Shown here: positions 46,707 through 57,000 of the stretch, one piece after another
Layout of the letters: each line of letters opens with the position of its first letter
How positions within the stretch are numbered: the first letter of the stretch is position 1
From: Fibrobacterota bacterium
GTDB taxonomy: Bacteria; Fibrobacterota; Chitinivibrionia; Chitinivibrionales; Chitinispirillaceae
Direction of reading: 5' to 3'
DNA length: 64,000 nt
Assembly: GCA_023412475.1 (NCBI GenBank)
Contig: JAEYNR010000006.1
Span: 62,001 to 126,000, forward strand
Position numbers and translations under genes: made by a program
Notes under the pieces: generated by a model
Told to the model about the DNA's origin: nothing
Database searches by the model: none
The model's input: the letters and a program-made list of their open reading frames with translations, nothing else

Positions 46707-47657
46707 TTAATGTTGGACCTGAAGATATTTGTAGAAACATTGATTGTCGATTCTTTCTGAGTCGACAACTCCCTGTTTTAGAAGCTTATCAAGCAGAACT
46801 GAGAGCCGGTTTATGGTAATACCACTAACGCTTGAGAGCTCTTCTATAGTTGATGGATGAAGTCGAAGAAGACTCAGGATCATCTGTTGAACATGAGCAC
46901 CAGGAATCTCGTTCTGAGGAACATCTCTTGAGTTTCTGGAAACAATCTCCACAGCAAGAGGTGCGAAAAACTCTGCGATTTTTTTCAGCTTTTCTGCTGA
47001 TGCCACTTTAACCCATTCGTAGGCTCCTGGACGATCGAGGCTGTTTAACTGTACTCGTGTGGGTTTGATTTCTAAGAGATAAGTTTTAAATCTGCTCAAC
47101 TCTTCAGGATTATCGTTTACTCCAGGTATAATGAATACTTCCAGCCAAAGATTACCCCTGTACTCCTGAGAGAATGATTTTAAACCTTCCAGAATGCATC
47201 TATTATCAAGAGCGGGATGAGGCCGATTGACACTTAAAAAGGCTTCATCTGATATGGCATCAACTGAAGGGAGTATCAGATCGACCGGGATGATCTCTTT
47301 ACGTACTTCAGGTAATGTAAAAAGTGTTGCATTGGTCAGCAATGCAGTTTTGTACCAGGGAAATTCTTTTTTAACAAAGCTGACACACTTTCCCAGTGCA
47401 GTATTCAGTGTCGGCTCACCACTGCCACCAAAGGTAACATAATCCAGTTTGGGCTTTTGATGCAGGTAATCGGAAAGCTCTGCGATTATCTCATCACCAG
47501 ATACATACTCTTTGCGATCTACAGTAAGCTGGGTAGTCTTTCCGCATTCACAATAAGCACAGTCTAATGTGCAAACTTTAAAAGGCATCATATCCACACC
47601 CAGGGATAACCCCAGACGCCTGGAACGAACCGGACCAAAAAGATGAGTATATTTCAT
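46707..47657 (-). CDS. Radical SAM protein with C-terminal winged-helix domain (COG0731-like)
   Basis: The 4Fe-4S/SAM site is CTLDCAYCECG (CxxxCxxC), followed by TFGGSGEPTLN (SAM-binding GGE-type strand) and VNDNPEEL. N-terminal FGPVRSRRLGLSLGVD matches a family related to wybutosine-type radical SAM proteins. From about residue 245 a winged helix-turn-helix (LLRLHPSTIEELSSVSGITI) is appended. The ATG at 47657 (MKYTHLFGPVRS) is chosen; the longer frame uses a TTG. Substrate unknown. It is convergent with the UroD-family gene. Confidence 0.85.
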   Translation of the reverse strand: MKYTHLFGPVRSRRLGLSLGVDMMPFKVCTLDCAYCECGKTTQLTVDRKEYVSGDEIIAELSDYLHQKPKLDYVTFGGSGEPTLNTALGKCVSFVKKEFPWYKTALLTNATLFTLPEVRKEIIPVDLILPSVDAISDEAFLSVNRPHPALDNRCILEGLKSFSQEYRGNLWLEVFIIPGVNDNPEELSRFKTYLLEIKPTRVQLNSLDRPGAYEWVKVASAEKLKKIAEFFAPLAVEIVSRNSRDVPQNEIPGAHVQQMILSLLRLHPSTIEELSSVSGITINRLSVLLDKLLKQGVVDSERIDNQCFYKYLQVQH

Positions 47658-47718
47658 TGTATGCAATTTTTTAGGGTTATGTAAATTGTATTAAATTTTT
47701 AATTCGAAAATCCAAATC

Positions 47719-47740
47719 CCCCTTATTAAGGCTTAAGGGG
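47719..47740. repeat. Inverted repeat in the DUF1573-radical SAM gap
   Basis: CCCCTTA (47719-47725) and TAAGGGG (47734-47740) form a 7-bp hairpin with an 8-base loop. The following AGCGCTTCCAGCGGGGGATC is GC-rich relative to its flanks. It may be a fragment of a dispersed palindromic repeat. Confidence 0.4.
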
Positions 47741-47886
47741 AGCGCTTCCAGCGGGGGATCCTGAAACGGGAAAAATTATCAAATATTCCAATAATCAATT
47801 TCTAAATAGAAATAATTTCAGAGACGTCCGGCCAGACGACTCTACTCTTAACCTCTTAACTTCTGCCCCCCTGAACTGAACCTCTC

Positions 47887-48612
47887 TCAGATCATCGATC
47901 CTTCAACACCTACCTCAGGCTTAAGAGGGTGATTGGTTTTAATGGTGAAACGTCCCTGTTTCTTATCCTTATTTTCCAGTTCAGTGAATATTTTTAGCCG
48001 ATAGGAGTAACCATCTTTTGAGTTTTGTGGACCAGAAAGCTTGTAGTCCATATACAGAGGTAATGCAGACTGCCATGAAGGTCTGTTTGAAGCGTCGCTG
48101 TATGATTTAAATGAAATTTCAGATATTTTCAGATCTTTGATTGTGCTGACAACTTCAATCTCCGCCTGCAATTTTTTCGTTGAAGAATCAACAATCAGTT
48201 TTACATAGTTGGCAGAAAATTCAATATATGATTTAAGTATTCCAGCTAAAGACAGCCGCAGGGCGTCGTTGTTTTTTGCGTTCGAATGGACTGTTATATA
48301 CTTACGGAATTCTCCAAAACCGATTCTCTCGAGAGCTATTTCCTGAGTTACTTTTCCTGAGGCACCAGGTTCAATAATGGAATCATAGTTAACTGCCGTA
48401 CAACCACAACTGGCCCTGATTTTCTCAATAATCAGAGGTTGGTCTCCGGTATTTTTGATAGTGAATGTGTGTTTTACACTTTTACCAGCTCCCTCATAGA
48501 CAGCACCGGCATTTACATCGGCACTATCCACAGAGATCGCAGGAGCCGCAGTGACAGCCAACTGCACAGAAAGAATACCCAAAAAAACACTACAACAAAA
48601 CTTTTTTTTCAT
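47887..48612 (-). CDS. DUF1573 exported protein
   Basis: The 241 residues have a signal peptide (KFCCSVFLGILSVQLAVTAA) and an Ig-like DUF1573 domain recognised by HTFTIKNTGDQPLIIEKI and RASCGCTAVNYDSIIEPG, where the SCGCT signature is exact. It is common and uncharacterised in Bacteroidetes and other FCB bacteria. A second beta domain of about 90 residues follows. GGAGG lies 6 bases upstream of the ATG. Confidence 0.87.
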   Translation of the reverse strand: MKKKFCCSVFLGILSVQLAVTAAPAISVDSADVNAGAVYEGAGKSVKHTFTIKNTGDQPLIIEKIRASCGCTAVNYDSIIEPGASGKVTQEIALERIGFGEFRKYITVHSNAKNNDALRLSLAGILKSYIEFSANYVKLIVDSSTKKLQAEIEVVSTIKDLKISEISFKSYSDASNRPSWQSALPLYMDYKLSGPQNSKDGYSYRLKIFTELENKDKKQGRFTIKTNHPLKPEVGVEGSMI

Positions 48613-48948
48613 GGAAAACCTCCATCAGGTACAAAAAATCATTGATAGAGACAAAAAATAATTAAAAGCAACAAGGAAATTACGTTCTAATATATTTAAA
48701 TATTAACTAATAAGTTTTTGAAACAGGATTCTCTGTTTGATATTTCTTTGCGCCTGTCCACCATACAGGTACTAAGGAAGGTGGGACCTGCCCACCGTAC
48801 TTAGGTTCTATAAGGAAGGCGAAATTAATTCTGATTAGATATTGTTTAAATATTAGTTCCTATTTTTTCCGATTTGATATTAAAACTTAAACTGCCATTG
48901 AAATAAAACTATTTTCCACATAAATAAAATCACACAGGATTGATAAAA
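48613..48948. other. Intergenic region with palindromic repeat
   Basis: It contains GGTGGG...CCCACC (48780-48785 with 48791-48796), a perfect 6-bp hairpin with a 5-base loop, flanked by related CCTGTCCACCATAC and CCTGCCCACCGTAC sequences. Bases 48830-48860 are a dispersed-repeat copy shared with 26008-26040. No ORF of interest. Confidence 0.5.
48830..48860 (+). repeat. Dispersed repeat segment, shared with 26008-26040
   Basis: It aligns with 26008-26040 with two substitutions and a 2-base gap plus one end mismatch. It sits about 90 bases before the SPL-family gene. Confidence 0.5.
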
Positions 48949-49956
48949 ATGGTTGAAACACCGTTGATTGATAAAGAAACTGCATCAGACCGCTCCGCAA
49001 TCGCTATGCTGCATAATAAAGGAGAGTTCTGGAAACCTTGTCCTGGAACTACTCAGGGATACCTCTGCTGTGGTTATCAGATCCTCACCCCTTCTACCGG
49101 ATGTGGTATGTACTGCAAATATTGCATTCTACAGGCCTATTTTCCGTATCAGTGCCAGGTTTTATTCGAAAATTTCGATGATCTGGAAAAAGAAATTCAT
49201 ACTAAATTGAGTAATAGAACAGATGTGATAAGGTTTGGTACCGGCGAATTTGGCGATAGCCTGTACTCTGAACATAAAACTGGTGTTGCCGGAAAAGTTG
49301 CCGCACTTCTGGAACCTTACCCAAATGTGATTGTAGAGTTTAAGACCAAAAGCACCAATATTGAGCCATTAAAGACAATTAAAAAGCCACAAAAGGTAAT
49401 TCTCGGTTTTTCATTGAATACGCCATCAATGATTGAAGTTATGGAGAGCGGAACAGCTTCCCTGGCACAGCGGTTAGAGACTGCAGCACGATGTGTTGAG
49501 ATGGGCTTTTATGTGGCATTTCATTTTGATCCCATGTTTGTCTATAAAAATTGGGAGCCTGAATATCGCAATGTGGTCAGAAACATTTTTGAAAAAATAT
49601 CCGATCCATCTAAAATTGCCTGGGTAAGCATGGGTGGATTCAGGACTATGCCAGCATTAAAAAACCTCCTCAAGCAAAAAAGTGATCATCTTAACCTTTT
49701 CTCGGGTGAAATGATTACCGGGATGGATGGCAAGTTACGGTATTTCAGACCCTTGAGGACAGCTCTGTACAAGGCAATGGCCCAGGAGTTTGAGATTTAT
49801 TATCCGGAAATCACCCTCTATCTCTGTATGGAGAGTCCGGAAATCTGGCAGGATTGCGGAATGAAAAAGCGGATCCCTGACGGGCTGGTCCGATATCTGG
49901 ACAATCGTGCCCTGGTTATGCTTGGCGGCGTTGGGCGTTGCCCTACGGTAAGATAG
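48949..49956 (+). CDS. SPL-family radical SAM protein lacking the lyase Cys
   Basis: The 335 residues contain STGCGMYCKYCILQAYF (CxxxCxxC, the 4Fe-4S/SAM site) and a layout like spore photoproduct lyase: VIRFGTGEFGDSLYSEH, FHFDPMFVYKNWEPEYR, KRIPDGLVRYLD. In B. subtilis SplB, as I recall it, the segment corresponding to RFGTGEFGD is RFEASCTSD with the essential H-donor Cys141; here that position is Glu. Spore photoproduct repair is therefore unlikely. The ATG at 48949 has AGGA 9 bases upstream; an upstream TTG is less good. The last about ten codons (GGVGRCPTVR) lie in a palindromic repeat. Confidence 0.83.
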   Translation: MVETPLIDKETASDRSAIAMLHNKGEFWKPCPGTTQGYLCCGYQILTPSTGCGMYCKYCILQAYFPYQCQVLFENFDDLEKEIHTKLSNRTDVIRFGTGEFGDSLYSEHKTGVAGKVAALLEPYPNVIVEFKTKSTNIEPLKTIKKPQKVILGFSLNTPSMIEVMESGTASLAQRLETAARCVEMGFYVAFHFDPMFVYKNWEPEYRNVVRNIFEKISDPSKIAWVSMGGFRTMPALKNLLKQKSDHLNLFSGEMITGMDGKLRYFRPLRTALYKAMAQEFEIYYPEITLYLCMESPEIWQDCGMKKRIPDGLVRYLDNRALVMLGGVGRCPTVR

Positions 49957-50039
49957 CCCAGCCCTACTGGCTGGTTAAGGAAAATGCCCTCATCCAATAG
50001 CCCTGAAAGGGCGCACTATCTTAGCACTGGGCAACGCCC
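49933..50039. repeat. Long imperfect inverted repeat (GGGCGTTGCCC type)
   Basis: The arm at 49933-49956 and the reverse complement of 50016-50039 match in GGGCGTTGCCC (11 of 11) and in TAAGATAG (8 of 8), with a few mismatches between. The arms enclose about 60 bases with further GCCCTGAAAGGGC dyads. Elements with this core are familiar as dispersed intergenic repeats in FCB and other phyla. The left arm overlaps the 3' end of the SPL-family gene. Confidence 0.7.
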
Positions 50040-50174
50040 GGTGCTGATGGAATATTGGATGTGGAATATTGGATTTTGGAAATGGAATTTTGGATATGGG
50101 ATGGGGCATGAGATGGTAATCAGGTTTCGATATTCGATAATTTAATAAATCATTACCGCAAAATGGAGAATTTA

Positions 50175-50864
50175 ATGGTCAAAATAGGCAATTTTGAACT
50201 GAGAAAAAAGCCGGGAATTGTGGCAATTATAGACGAAGTGGTCTCAGTCGACAAAATAGTCGCACTCAAAGAAAAAGGGATCGATCTGATTGAATTGAGA
50301 ATCGATTGTTTTGATATCCCGATAGAGGAGACTGTTTCATATGTAAAAAATCTCCGTTCATCTGTCGATATTCCATCGATTGGGACCGTTCGTGAAACCG
50401 ATTTTAATAGAGACAGGCGTCTTGAGTTTTTTCAGGCCATTGTGCCCTTTGTGGATTGTGTAGATATTGAGCTTGGGACACCCATATCAAAAGAGATTCT
50501 TTCTTGCAGCAAAGGCAAAACTATTCTGGTTTCGGAACACGATTTCGAAAAAACGCCATCGAATGATTCTTTGCAGTCGATGGTTGACAGAGCACTTGAT
50601 CAAGAGGCAGATATAGTAAAAATTGCAGTAATGGCCACAAGTACTGCAGATGTAACACGACTTCTACGATTTACCGAAGACTGCAAAGTGCCACTTGTCA
50701 CAATTGCAATGGGACCTTTAGGCACAGTTACCAGAGTGATAGCGCCACTTTTTGGTTCTTTATTTACCTATGGGTTTATGCACAGGCCGGTTGCACCGGG
50801 GCAGCTCTCAGTTAACAAACTTGTTGAGGAGCTATCCCTTTACTTTCCAGCGAACTTAGATTAG
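50175..50864 (+). CDS. aroD: Type I 3-dehydroquinate dehydratase
   Basis: It converts 3-dehydroquinate to 3-dehydroshikimate in the shikimate pathway by a Schiff-base mechanism. The sequence shows LIELRIDCFD, IGTVRETD (Arg), the catalytic His in VSEHDFEKTP, the Schiff-base Lys in ADIVKIAVMA, VTIAMGPLGTVTRVIAP, and a substrate-binding C-terminal Gln in VAPGQLSV. About 229 residues is normal. The ATG at 50175 is preferred since GGAG lies 5 bases upstream; the ATG at 50163 lacks a site. No other aro gene is adjacent. Its stop overlaps the convergent operon's last stop by 4 bases. Confidence 0.93.
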   Translation: MVKIGNFELRKKPGIVAIIDEVVSVDKIVALKEKGIDLIELRIDCFDIPIEETVSYVKNLRSSVDIPSIGTVRETDFNRDRRLEFFQAIVPFVDCVDIELGTPISKEILSCSKGKTILVSEHDFEKTPSNDSLQSMVDRALDQEADIVKIAVMATSTADVTRLLRFTEDCKVPLVTIAMGPLGTVTRVIAPLFGSLFTYGFMHRPVAPGQLSVNKLVEELSLYFPANLD

Positions 50865-53800
50865 CGGTAAGCCGCTCTGTTTGATTTATAATCCGGCAAC
50901 AGAAGAATATCCCAGTTATCGAAGTCATATCCGATAGCAAATGTGAAACGATTTCCACCTCTGGGAGCCTTCTGGTCCAGTCCCTTATCCCAGCGAACCT
51001 TTAGTGCAAAAGGAAGATTATTAAAACTCTGAGCTTCCATACGCAACTCCAGGCCAAATGCTAGCATCCAGTCGTCGCGATCAAAATTCTTGAAATCCGA
51101 CGGGTTATCCCAGCCGGCCCCACCGGAAAGATTGACTGCCCCGTATAATCTTTCCAGATAGAAAAACCCGATTTTCTTATCGATCAGATATCTTGGCCAC
51201 AGAGGAAATCTGTAGGACAACTCGCCCTGAATTACTGCTTTTCCGCTGATTTGTGCTGTGTCGTATTCGATTTCAACCGTATCATTCTGAGTTATTCTTT
51301 TGATTTTTGTATCCCGGTAGTAATAGGAATATCCTGGAATCCAAGCTGCCGGAAGCAGAAAGGAGGGAATAGGAGTATCCTGTTTAATTACTTTTATTGC
51401 TGTTCCCATTAGGTCTAAATGCAGATCATGGCGAGCATACCAGGGTGCAGGCATACCCATTTTTGTATGACCAAGTACCTGATGATACTGATAATCATCG
51501 TAGTTTTCCTTAAGGGTACCATTATCGGTAGAAAAGCTGTTTTCCTCTTTTAAAGCATGCTGATTCCAGAAATCGTATTGTAGTTTTGCTACTATACCCA
51601 CAGGTGAAATGGCCCTCTTAGCCTCAGATTTCTGAGCAGAAAAAGAACCCATCACTCCACTTCTGAATGCTTTGTTCAGATTATACTTAAACGCAGTTAC
51701 TTCATCGAGTTGAAGCTTAATGTCATAGAGATCAATACCACCCAGAAGATGCAGGCCTAACTGGCTTCTGGAACTGGAACCGCCACCCGCATAATGAGTA
51801 ATTCTAAAAAGAAGGTCCTGAATCTGGGCATTGTAGTCGGTGAATTCAGCCGCTTCCTCCACTTCATTAAAAAACCAGTCTCTTGCTGCAATGCCCCGCA
51901 TGGTGTAATCAAAGGAGAGAGTCAAAGGAAAAAGCCGGGTAGAACCAAAAACTCCCAGATCGTAATTATTTTTGACATCAAAGAAACCTTTTTTAAATCG
52001 GAGCATTTTGGCTATCTGACTGGGTTGCAAAAACAGATATCCATTCAACTCCGAACCCATATCCGAAAGAGTCCAGGGGTCGATCAGATTGAAAATTAGA
52101 CCGGTCTTAAGAACCGTTTTACCTTTATTAACATTGTTATCCTGATTAACTGCTTGCTCACCCATAAGGATGGGCATTACCAGCAGTTGTCTGGGAACGC
52201 CACGAAGCGCTTTTTGCGGAGCCCCTGCAGTGGAGGTAGAGGCCGGCGGATATTTATTCATAGGTGAAAGAGGATTCTCAAGTACTACTTCTGATAAAAC
52301 CTTGATACTGTCTAACAGAAAAATGCCGTATCCATCCTTTTCATAACCGGCGTAAGTCAGTTTTATTCCATCTGGAGATAAGGATGGAGAGAAACCGCCT
52401 CCAGCAACGTTTGTAACCTGCTGAAGCTTCTTCGATTCAAAATGATAACGGTAGATATTGAAAATTCCGTTTCTATCCGAAGAAAAGTAAAGATATTTTC
52501 CGTCCGGGCTGAAACAGGGATCTCTCTGGTCAAATTCGCTGCTGCAAAACACTTTACAACTATTATCGGCAGTGTCATAAATCGCTATTTTGCGATTTTC
52601 CTTATCCATAAAGCTAAAAGCGATGTCTTTACCATTGGGAGCCCAGTCTATACTGAAAATATATGCGATTTCGATGCTGTCAGATTCCCCCGGAAAGATC
52701 TTTTTATCATTTTTTCCACTGGTATCGGTTATTGACAGGAAAAACCGGTCAACAGATCGGTGTGCATATACTATTCTGTCTCCGGAGGGAGAAAAAGATG
52801 AGTTGAAGACACTTTTTTTACGGGTGATCTGCTTGTCTGTCTTATGAAACAATTTGAATTTCTTTTTATCTGGGGGGAGAGTATCGATAAACAGATCCAA
52901 TACCTTTAAACCACCCATGTTGGCAGGGAGTTGAGATTTGGCTGAATGTGCACTTGAAAAACTGATCTTTCCGGATGAAGCGTGTATATCATAGATATTG
53001 CTTATACCCATCTCAAGTCGGATCTTCTGCTTTTCCTCAACAGTATCACTCAATGCATAGGAGTAAAGCTGCTTTCTGGAGTAATCATTTTTACCGTTTG
53101 ACAGGAAATAGATACGGGATCCATCAGGAGAGAATCTGGGCCACAGGTTAGCGAAACCATCTTCATTGATTTTCCTTCCATAAACCTGTGCACCAATATC
53201 GCTGATTTTTTGACGGTATTTTTTCAACAGATGACTTTTCCACTCTTCATAGAGCTGTTTACCGGAGATTCCCAGCACATTCTTTATCACCCTGTCAAAA
53301 TTTAACCGGTTTATTTTTGCACTCTCCCGCACCATCAGTACAACTTTGTCATAACCGTATTTTTCGGCAATATAAGAGACCAGCGCAAAGCCATGATTGT
53401 AGCTTTTCTCGTAATCATCGCTCTTACCGGAACCCACCTGCATATGTGCCCATGACAGGAGTTTATCGGAGAGGGTCAGTGTACGTAAAATCATATCCCT
53501 GTGAGAATCCCAACTGTCTGCCCCATGTCGTGAGCTCTCATACTGAGCAATACCTTCAGTGAGCCAGAATGGCAGAATGCTTGTGCTCAGAGAATGGAAA
53601 ACTTCCGTCCTTTTTTTTTCATTAGGATGTGAAAAAAAGCCGAAACGGATATCTGGTATTGCAGGGGAAAGTTTTAACCCGGTAATGATAGAAACAATAT
53701 GAGCATATTCATGGGCAACGACATCATTCCACCACTCATGGGTTCCTCTCAATTCGAAATCCAGATCGTGAGTCCATAGGGTGATGGTGTTGGTATAGGG

Positions 53801-54070
53801 AAGTGCCCATCCGTTACTGTAATCACTGTCAAGAATCATGACATCGGTTTTTGATGGAAGAGTAAGGCCGTAGGTATCCTTGTAAATACTGTGAAGCTGC
53901 TCCAGTTTGTTACTTACCCTCTCTACCAGATGCCCGCAATTCTGCATATAGGAAATTCTGAAGTGTTCAGTATTTACAGTTTCAAATTTCAGCCCGAAAG
54001 CATTGAATCTGGCGGCAAAACTGCTATAACAGATTGCAAGAAGTAATAAAAGAACTGCCTTTTGTTTCAC
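50861..54070 (-). CDS. Exported metallopeptidase/PD40-propeller/beta-barrel protein
   Basis: The 1069 residues have a signal peptide (KQKAVLLLLLAICYSSFAA). Residues about 30-290 are a gluzincin-type peptidase domain with HEYAH (120-124) and a downstream Glu172 in LTEGIAQYESS, so it is probably active. Residues about 290-620 are WD40-like PD40 (TolB-type) repeats (WPRFSPDGSRIYFLSN, DPCFSPDGKYLYFSSD, SPSLSPDGIKLTY). The rest (about 670-1069) is an outer-membrane barrel ending AIGYDFDNWDILL. An outer-membrane-anchored peptidase is inferred. It is the last gene of the four-gene envelope operon, 17 bases after the M6-like gene. Confidence 0.82.
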   Translation of the reverse strand: MKQKAVLLLLLAICYSSFAARFNAFGLKFETVNTEHFRISYMQNCGHLVERVSNKLEQLHSIYKDTYGLTLPSKTDVMILDSDYSNGWALPYTNTITLWTHDLDFELRGTHEWWNDVVAHEYAHIVSIITGLKLSPAIPDIRFGFFSHPNEKKRTEVFHSLSTSILPFWLTEGIAQYESSRHGADSWDSHRDMILRTLTLSDKLLSWAHMQVGSGKSDDYEKSYNHGFALVSYIAEKYGYDKVVLMVRESAKINRLNFDRVIKNVLGISGKQLYEEWKSHLLKKYRQKISDIGAQVYGRKINEDGFANLWPRFSPDGSRIYFLSNGKNDYSRKQLYSYALSDTVEEKQKIRLEMGISNIYDIHASSGKISFSSAHSAKSQLPANMGGLKVLDLFIDTLPPDKKKFKLFHKTDKQITRKKSVFNSSFSPSGDRIVYAHRSVDRFFLSITDTSGKNDKKIFPGESDSIEIAYIFSIDWAPNGKDIAFSFMDKENRKIAIYDTADNSCKVFCSSEFDQRDPCFSPDGKYLYFSSDRNGIFNIYRYHFESKKLQQVTNVAGGGFSPSLSPDGIKLTYAGYEKDGYGIFLLDSIKVLSEVVLENPLSPMNKYPPASTSTAGAPQKALRGVPRQLLVMPILMGEQAVNQDNNVNKGKTVLKTGLIFNLIDPWTLSDMGSELNGYLFLQPSQIAKMLRFKKGFFDVKNNYDLGVFGSTRLFPLTLSFDYTMRGIAARDWFFNEVEEAAEFTDYNAQIQDLLFRITHYAGGGSSSRSQLGLHLLGGIDLYDIKLQLDEVTAFKYNLNKAFRSGVMGSFSAQKSEAKRAISPVGIVAKLQYDFWNQHALKEENSFSTDNGTLKENYDDYQYHQVLGHTKMGMPAPWYARHDLHLDLMGTAIKVIKQDTPIPSFLLPAAWIPGYSYYYRDTKIKRITQNDTVEIEYDTAQISGKAVIQGELSYRFPLWPRYLIDKKIGFFYLERLYGAVNLSGGAGWDNPSDFKNFDRDDWMLAFGLELRMEAQSFNNLPFALKVRWDKGLDQKAPRGGNRFTFAIGYDFDNWDILLLPDYKSNRAAYR

Positions 54071-54087
54071 ACTGAATCCTGTCCGGT

Positions 54088-57000
54088 TTATTTAATAACA
54101 GCCATTTTCCAGAACCTGGAATGTTTTTTACCGTTGATAGTTGCCTCAAGCCGGCATCTGTAAACACCAGGACCGAATTTCTCAATCGAAACATAGTGCT
54201 CGTTCCAACTGGGGTAACTTCCAGTAAGCTCCTCCGGAGGGTTTCCCATCTTTTTCTTTGAGTAAACGACAAAACCAGTTATGCTGTATATATCTAGTCT
54301 TACGTTTGTAGCCGGTCCTGAAAACTGATATTTAACAGTTACATTTTTGACACCTCTGGCCGGGTTGGGATAACTGAAAAAACTGATCGGTTCACCCAAA
54401 GCAGTTAAAATCGGAGGAGGCAGGCCACCATAGGTAAATGATCGACCATTGTTATATCCGGGCATGGGCCAAAAGAGAGAATCTGGAAGAATCTGTTTAT
54501 CGATTTCCCACCTATAAACCCACCCCTCAGTTGATACTGCAATAAGATCAGGTGTATTATCTCGATCCATAAAACACAGCATCGGCGAACAGACCAGAGG
54601 TGATCCAGCAGTCAAGGGCCAATTGGCTTGTAAGATGGAGTTGTTATTAGAGGGGCGCTTTGCCTCTTTTGTCAGTGCATCGATCAGACCTCCAGGGGTA
54701 ATATCATGAGCAATAATCGAATCATTGTAGCTTAAGATAGTATCCATCTGTGCTCTGGTAAAATCAGTAATACTATCAAGTGCTCCGTTTTCGAGATAAA
54801 ACCACACTGTACCAGCATTAAGGTCAGCCTTCACCACCTTTGCAGCTCTAAATGTAATATTCTCACCTGTAGCCGAAGAAAAAAGGACAAGAGGTTCTCT
54901 GTTGGCTCCACATACAATCGCTGGAGACGACTGAACACTTCCACGCTGATACCAGTAGCGGGTATCAAGATATGCCGGCCATCCGCTGAGTAAGGCATTC
55001 TTATAGTTAAAGGCGTAAATCCCGTTTGTGCCGCTGATAACAATGTCCAGATAGCCATCTTTATCCAGATCAGCAAGTGCAGGTGCGGAATAATTTACAG
55101 GCAGAACAGTCCGGTCATCTGCTTTATACTTGCTGGTGTCAATGTAGGTGTAGGTTGAAGGCTTGTCAGTAGGCTTTTCCCTCCATCCCTTTGCCAGCTT
55201 CAAGCTTAACTCATAGACCCAAAGGCCATGCCTGCTGTCCGAAACAACGATCTCCAATGCTGTATCACGATCAAGATCTCCGCTAACCAGAGTATATGGA
55301 CCGATTCCGGAAACAACAGTGGACAAAGTGGTACTATTTTTCCCGGCAGTGCAAAGAGAAAGCGTTCCATCGCTCTGGATAACAGCTACAGAATAGGCTG
55401 ATCCATTCAGCGATGCAACGGCATTGACCGCACTGTCCGATTTCAGTTTAACAGAGTGCACCGAATCCATGAAGTTGCCAAATATTACTACTCCGTTTCT
55501 ACAACCCACAGCCCATACCGAATCTTTATAGTTACAAACGTATGAAGAAGGTATTGCATTCAATTTGATTGTGTCAATACGTGTATCTACAGGACTCAGT
55601 GAGCTTAACGAATAGATACACCCGTTCGCAGAGGGTATAAAGACCCGGTTGGCAATAACCGAGGGCATTGCAGTAATTTGTGGTAAACTGTCAAGAAAGC
55701 TTATTGTGTCAGCATTGTGAAGAGTGTCTCCCTTAAGATCAATACGATCCAGAGGAAGTAATTTTTGATTATACCCTGCCTGAGATAGAGTATCTGCAGA
55801 CCAGGCGTATATTTTTCCACTTTTACTTACAAGAACCAGTTCTGCCGTTTCGGTTGATGGATCAAAATTACCGGATACCGGTTCAAAAAACTCTTCCGGT
55901 GCGGCTCTCTTGGGCCATAAGGGAGTCAGGTAATCCCACTGGACAGATACTTTGAAAATAGAATCGGAGATATTGGAAGAATAATGATGATGTGATCCTC
56001 TTATTAAAACAGAATACTCCTTTTTTATGCTGCTCTGAGGAGTAAACTGCAGTTTCATCCATGAATGTCCACCATCATTACTGCGTGTTGAAGGGCTGGT
56101 GTAGGGCCCAAATCCGTTAACCCGTACGATTGTGGATGAGGAATCGATAACCGATTCATACGGAAAGACATCTTCTGCGCCGCCGAAGTCATAAACCTGC
56201 TCACCCAGTACATTCTGGAACTGAATGCTGATATCGGGTACTCCATCAGCTTCTACCAGTCTGACACCTTTATAGGTTGAATCACTGTTTACCATATTGT
56301 ATTGCAGTCTCTGGCGTATAAGATGCTCATCCACATGCCAGACAAGAATACCGGATGCGGGCAGTCCAATGTCGTTATTTTCTGGTAAAGTGACTGTACG
56401 GGAAGGCCCTGCGGTTTCTTTAAGAACAGAATCCAGATTGACATGAAATGGATAGGCTGCGATAGGATATCTGCGCTCATCACTTGAATCATATTTAAAG
56501 AAGCTTTTATTTCCCGAAAGATTGCGCTGGCGATTTTCTATAAGATAGTATTCATGATTATTAATAGGAACCATCAAAATTGTAGTATCATTGCTTTGCT
56601 GACCGCTGGCTACTTTGTTTAAAACAGATGCCAGAGCTTTAACAGAATAGGTATTCGCCACACCCACTGGGGCAACTTTCGGTTCATCCCAACCCATAAA
56701 GGCACGCACCCAGGCTGAAGGATATGGAGGGATAAATCCATTTCCATTGAAATCTGCACCGATATCCATTATGCAGAAACCGCCAACACCTGAACCGGAA
56801 CTGGCCCAGAGATCAGGAACACCCAGTTGACGAGCGACCTGGTTGACCAGGATACCCTGTATACCGCAATTAAGACTGTCCTGATTGGCAGTTTCTGAGC
56901 AGATCATCAGCTCATCGATAAGCAAGGGATTTTTTCCCTGCACCACTACCCCATTCTGAGCCAGTCCCAGAGAGTCCCGGTAATACTTAAAGTAATCGGG

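Noticed and set aside
48949..49956. True spore photoproduct lyase (SplB) and hence a spore-former
   Set aside because: The H-donor Cys position is Glu, and other signs (LptD, RND, PorV) indicate a Gram-negative non-sporulating cell.
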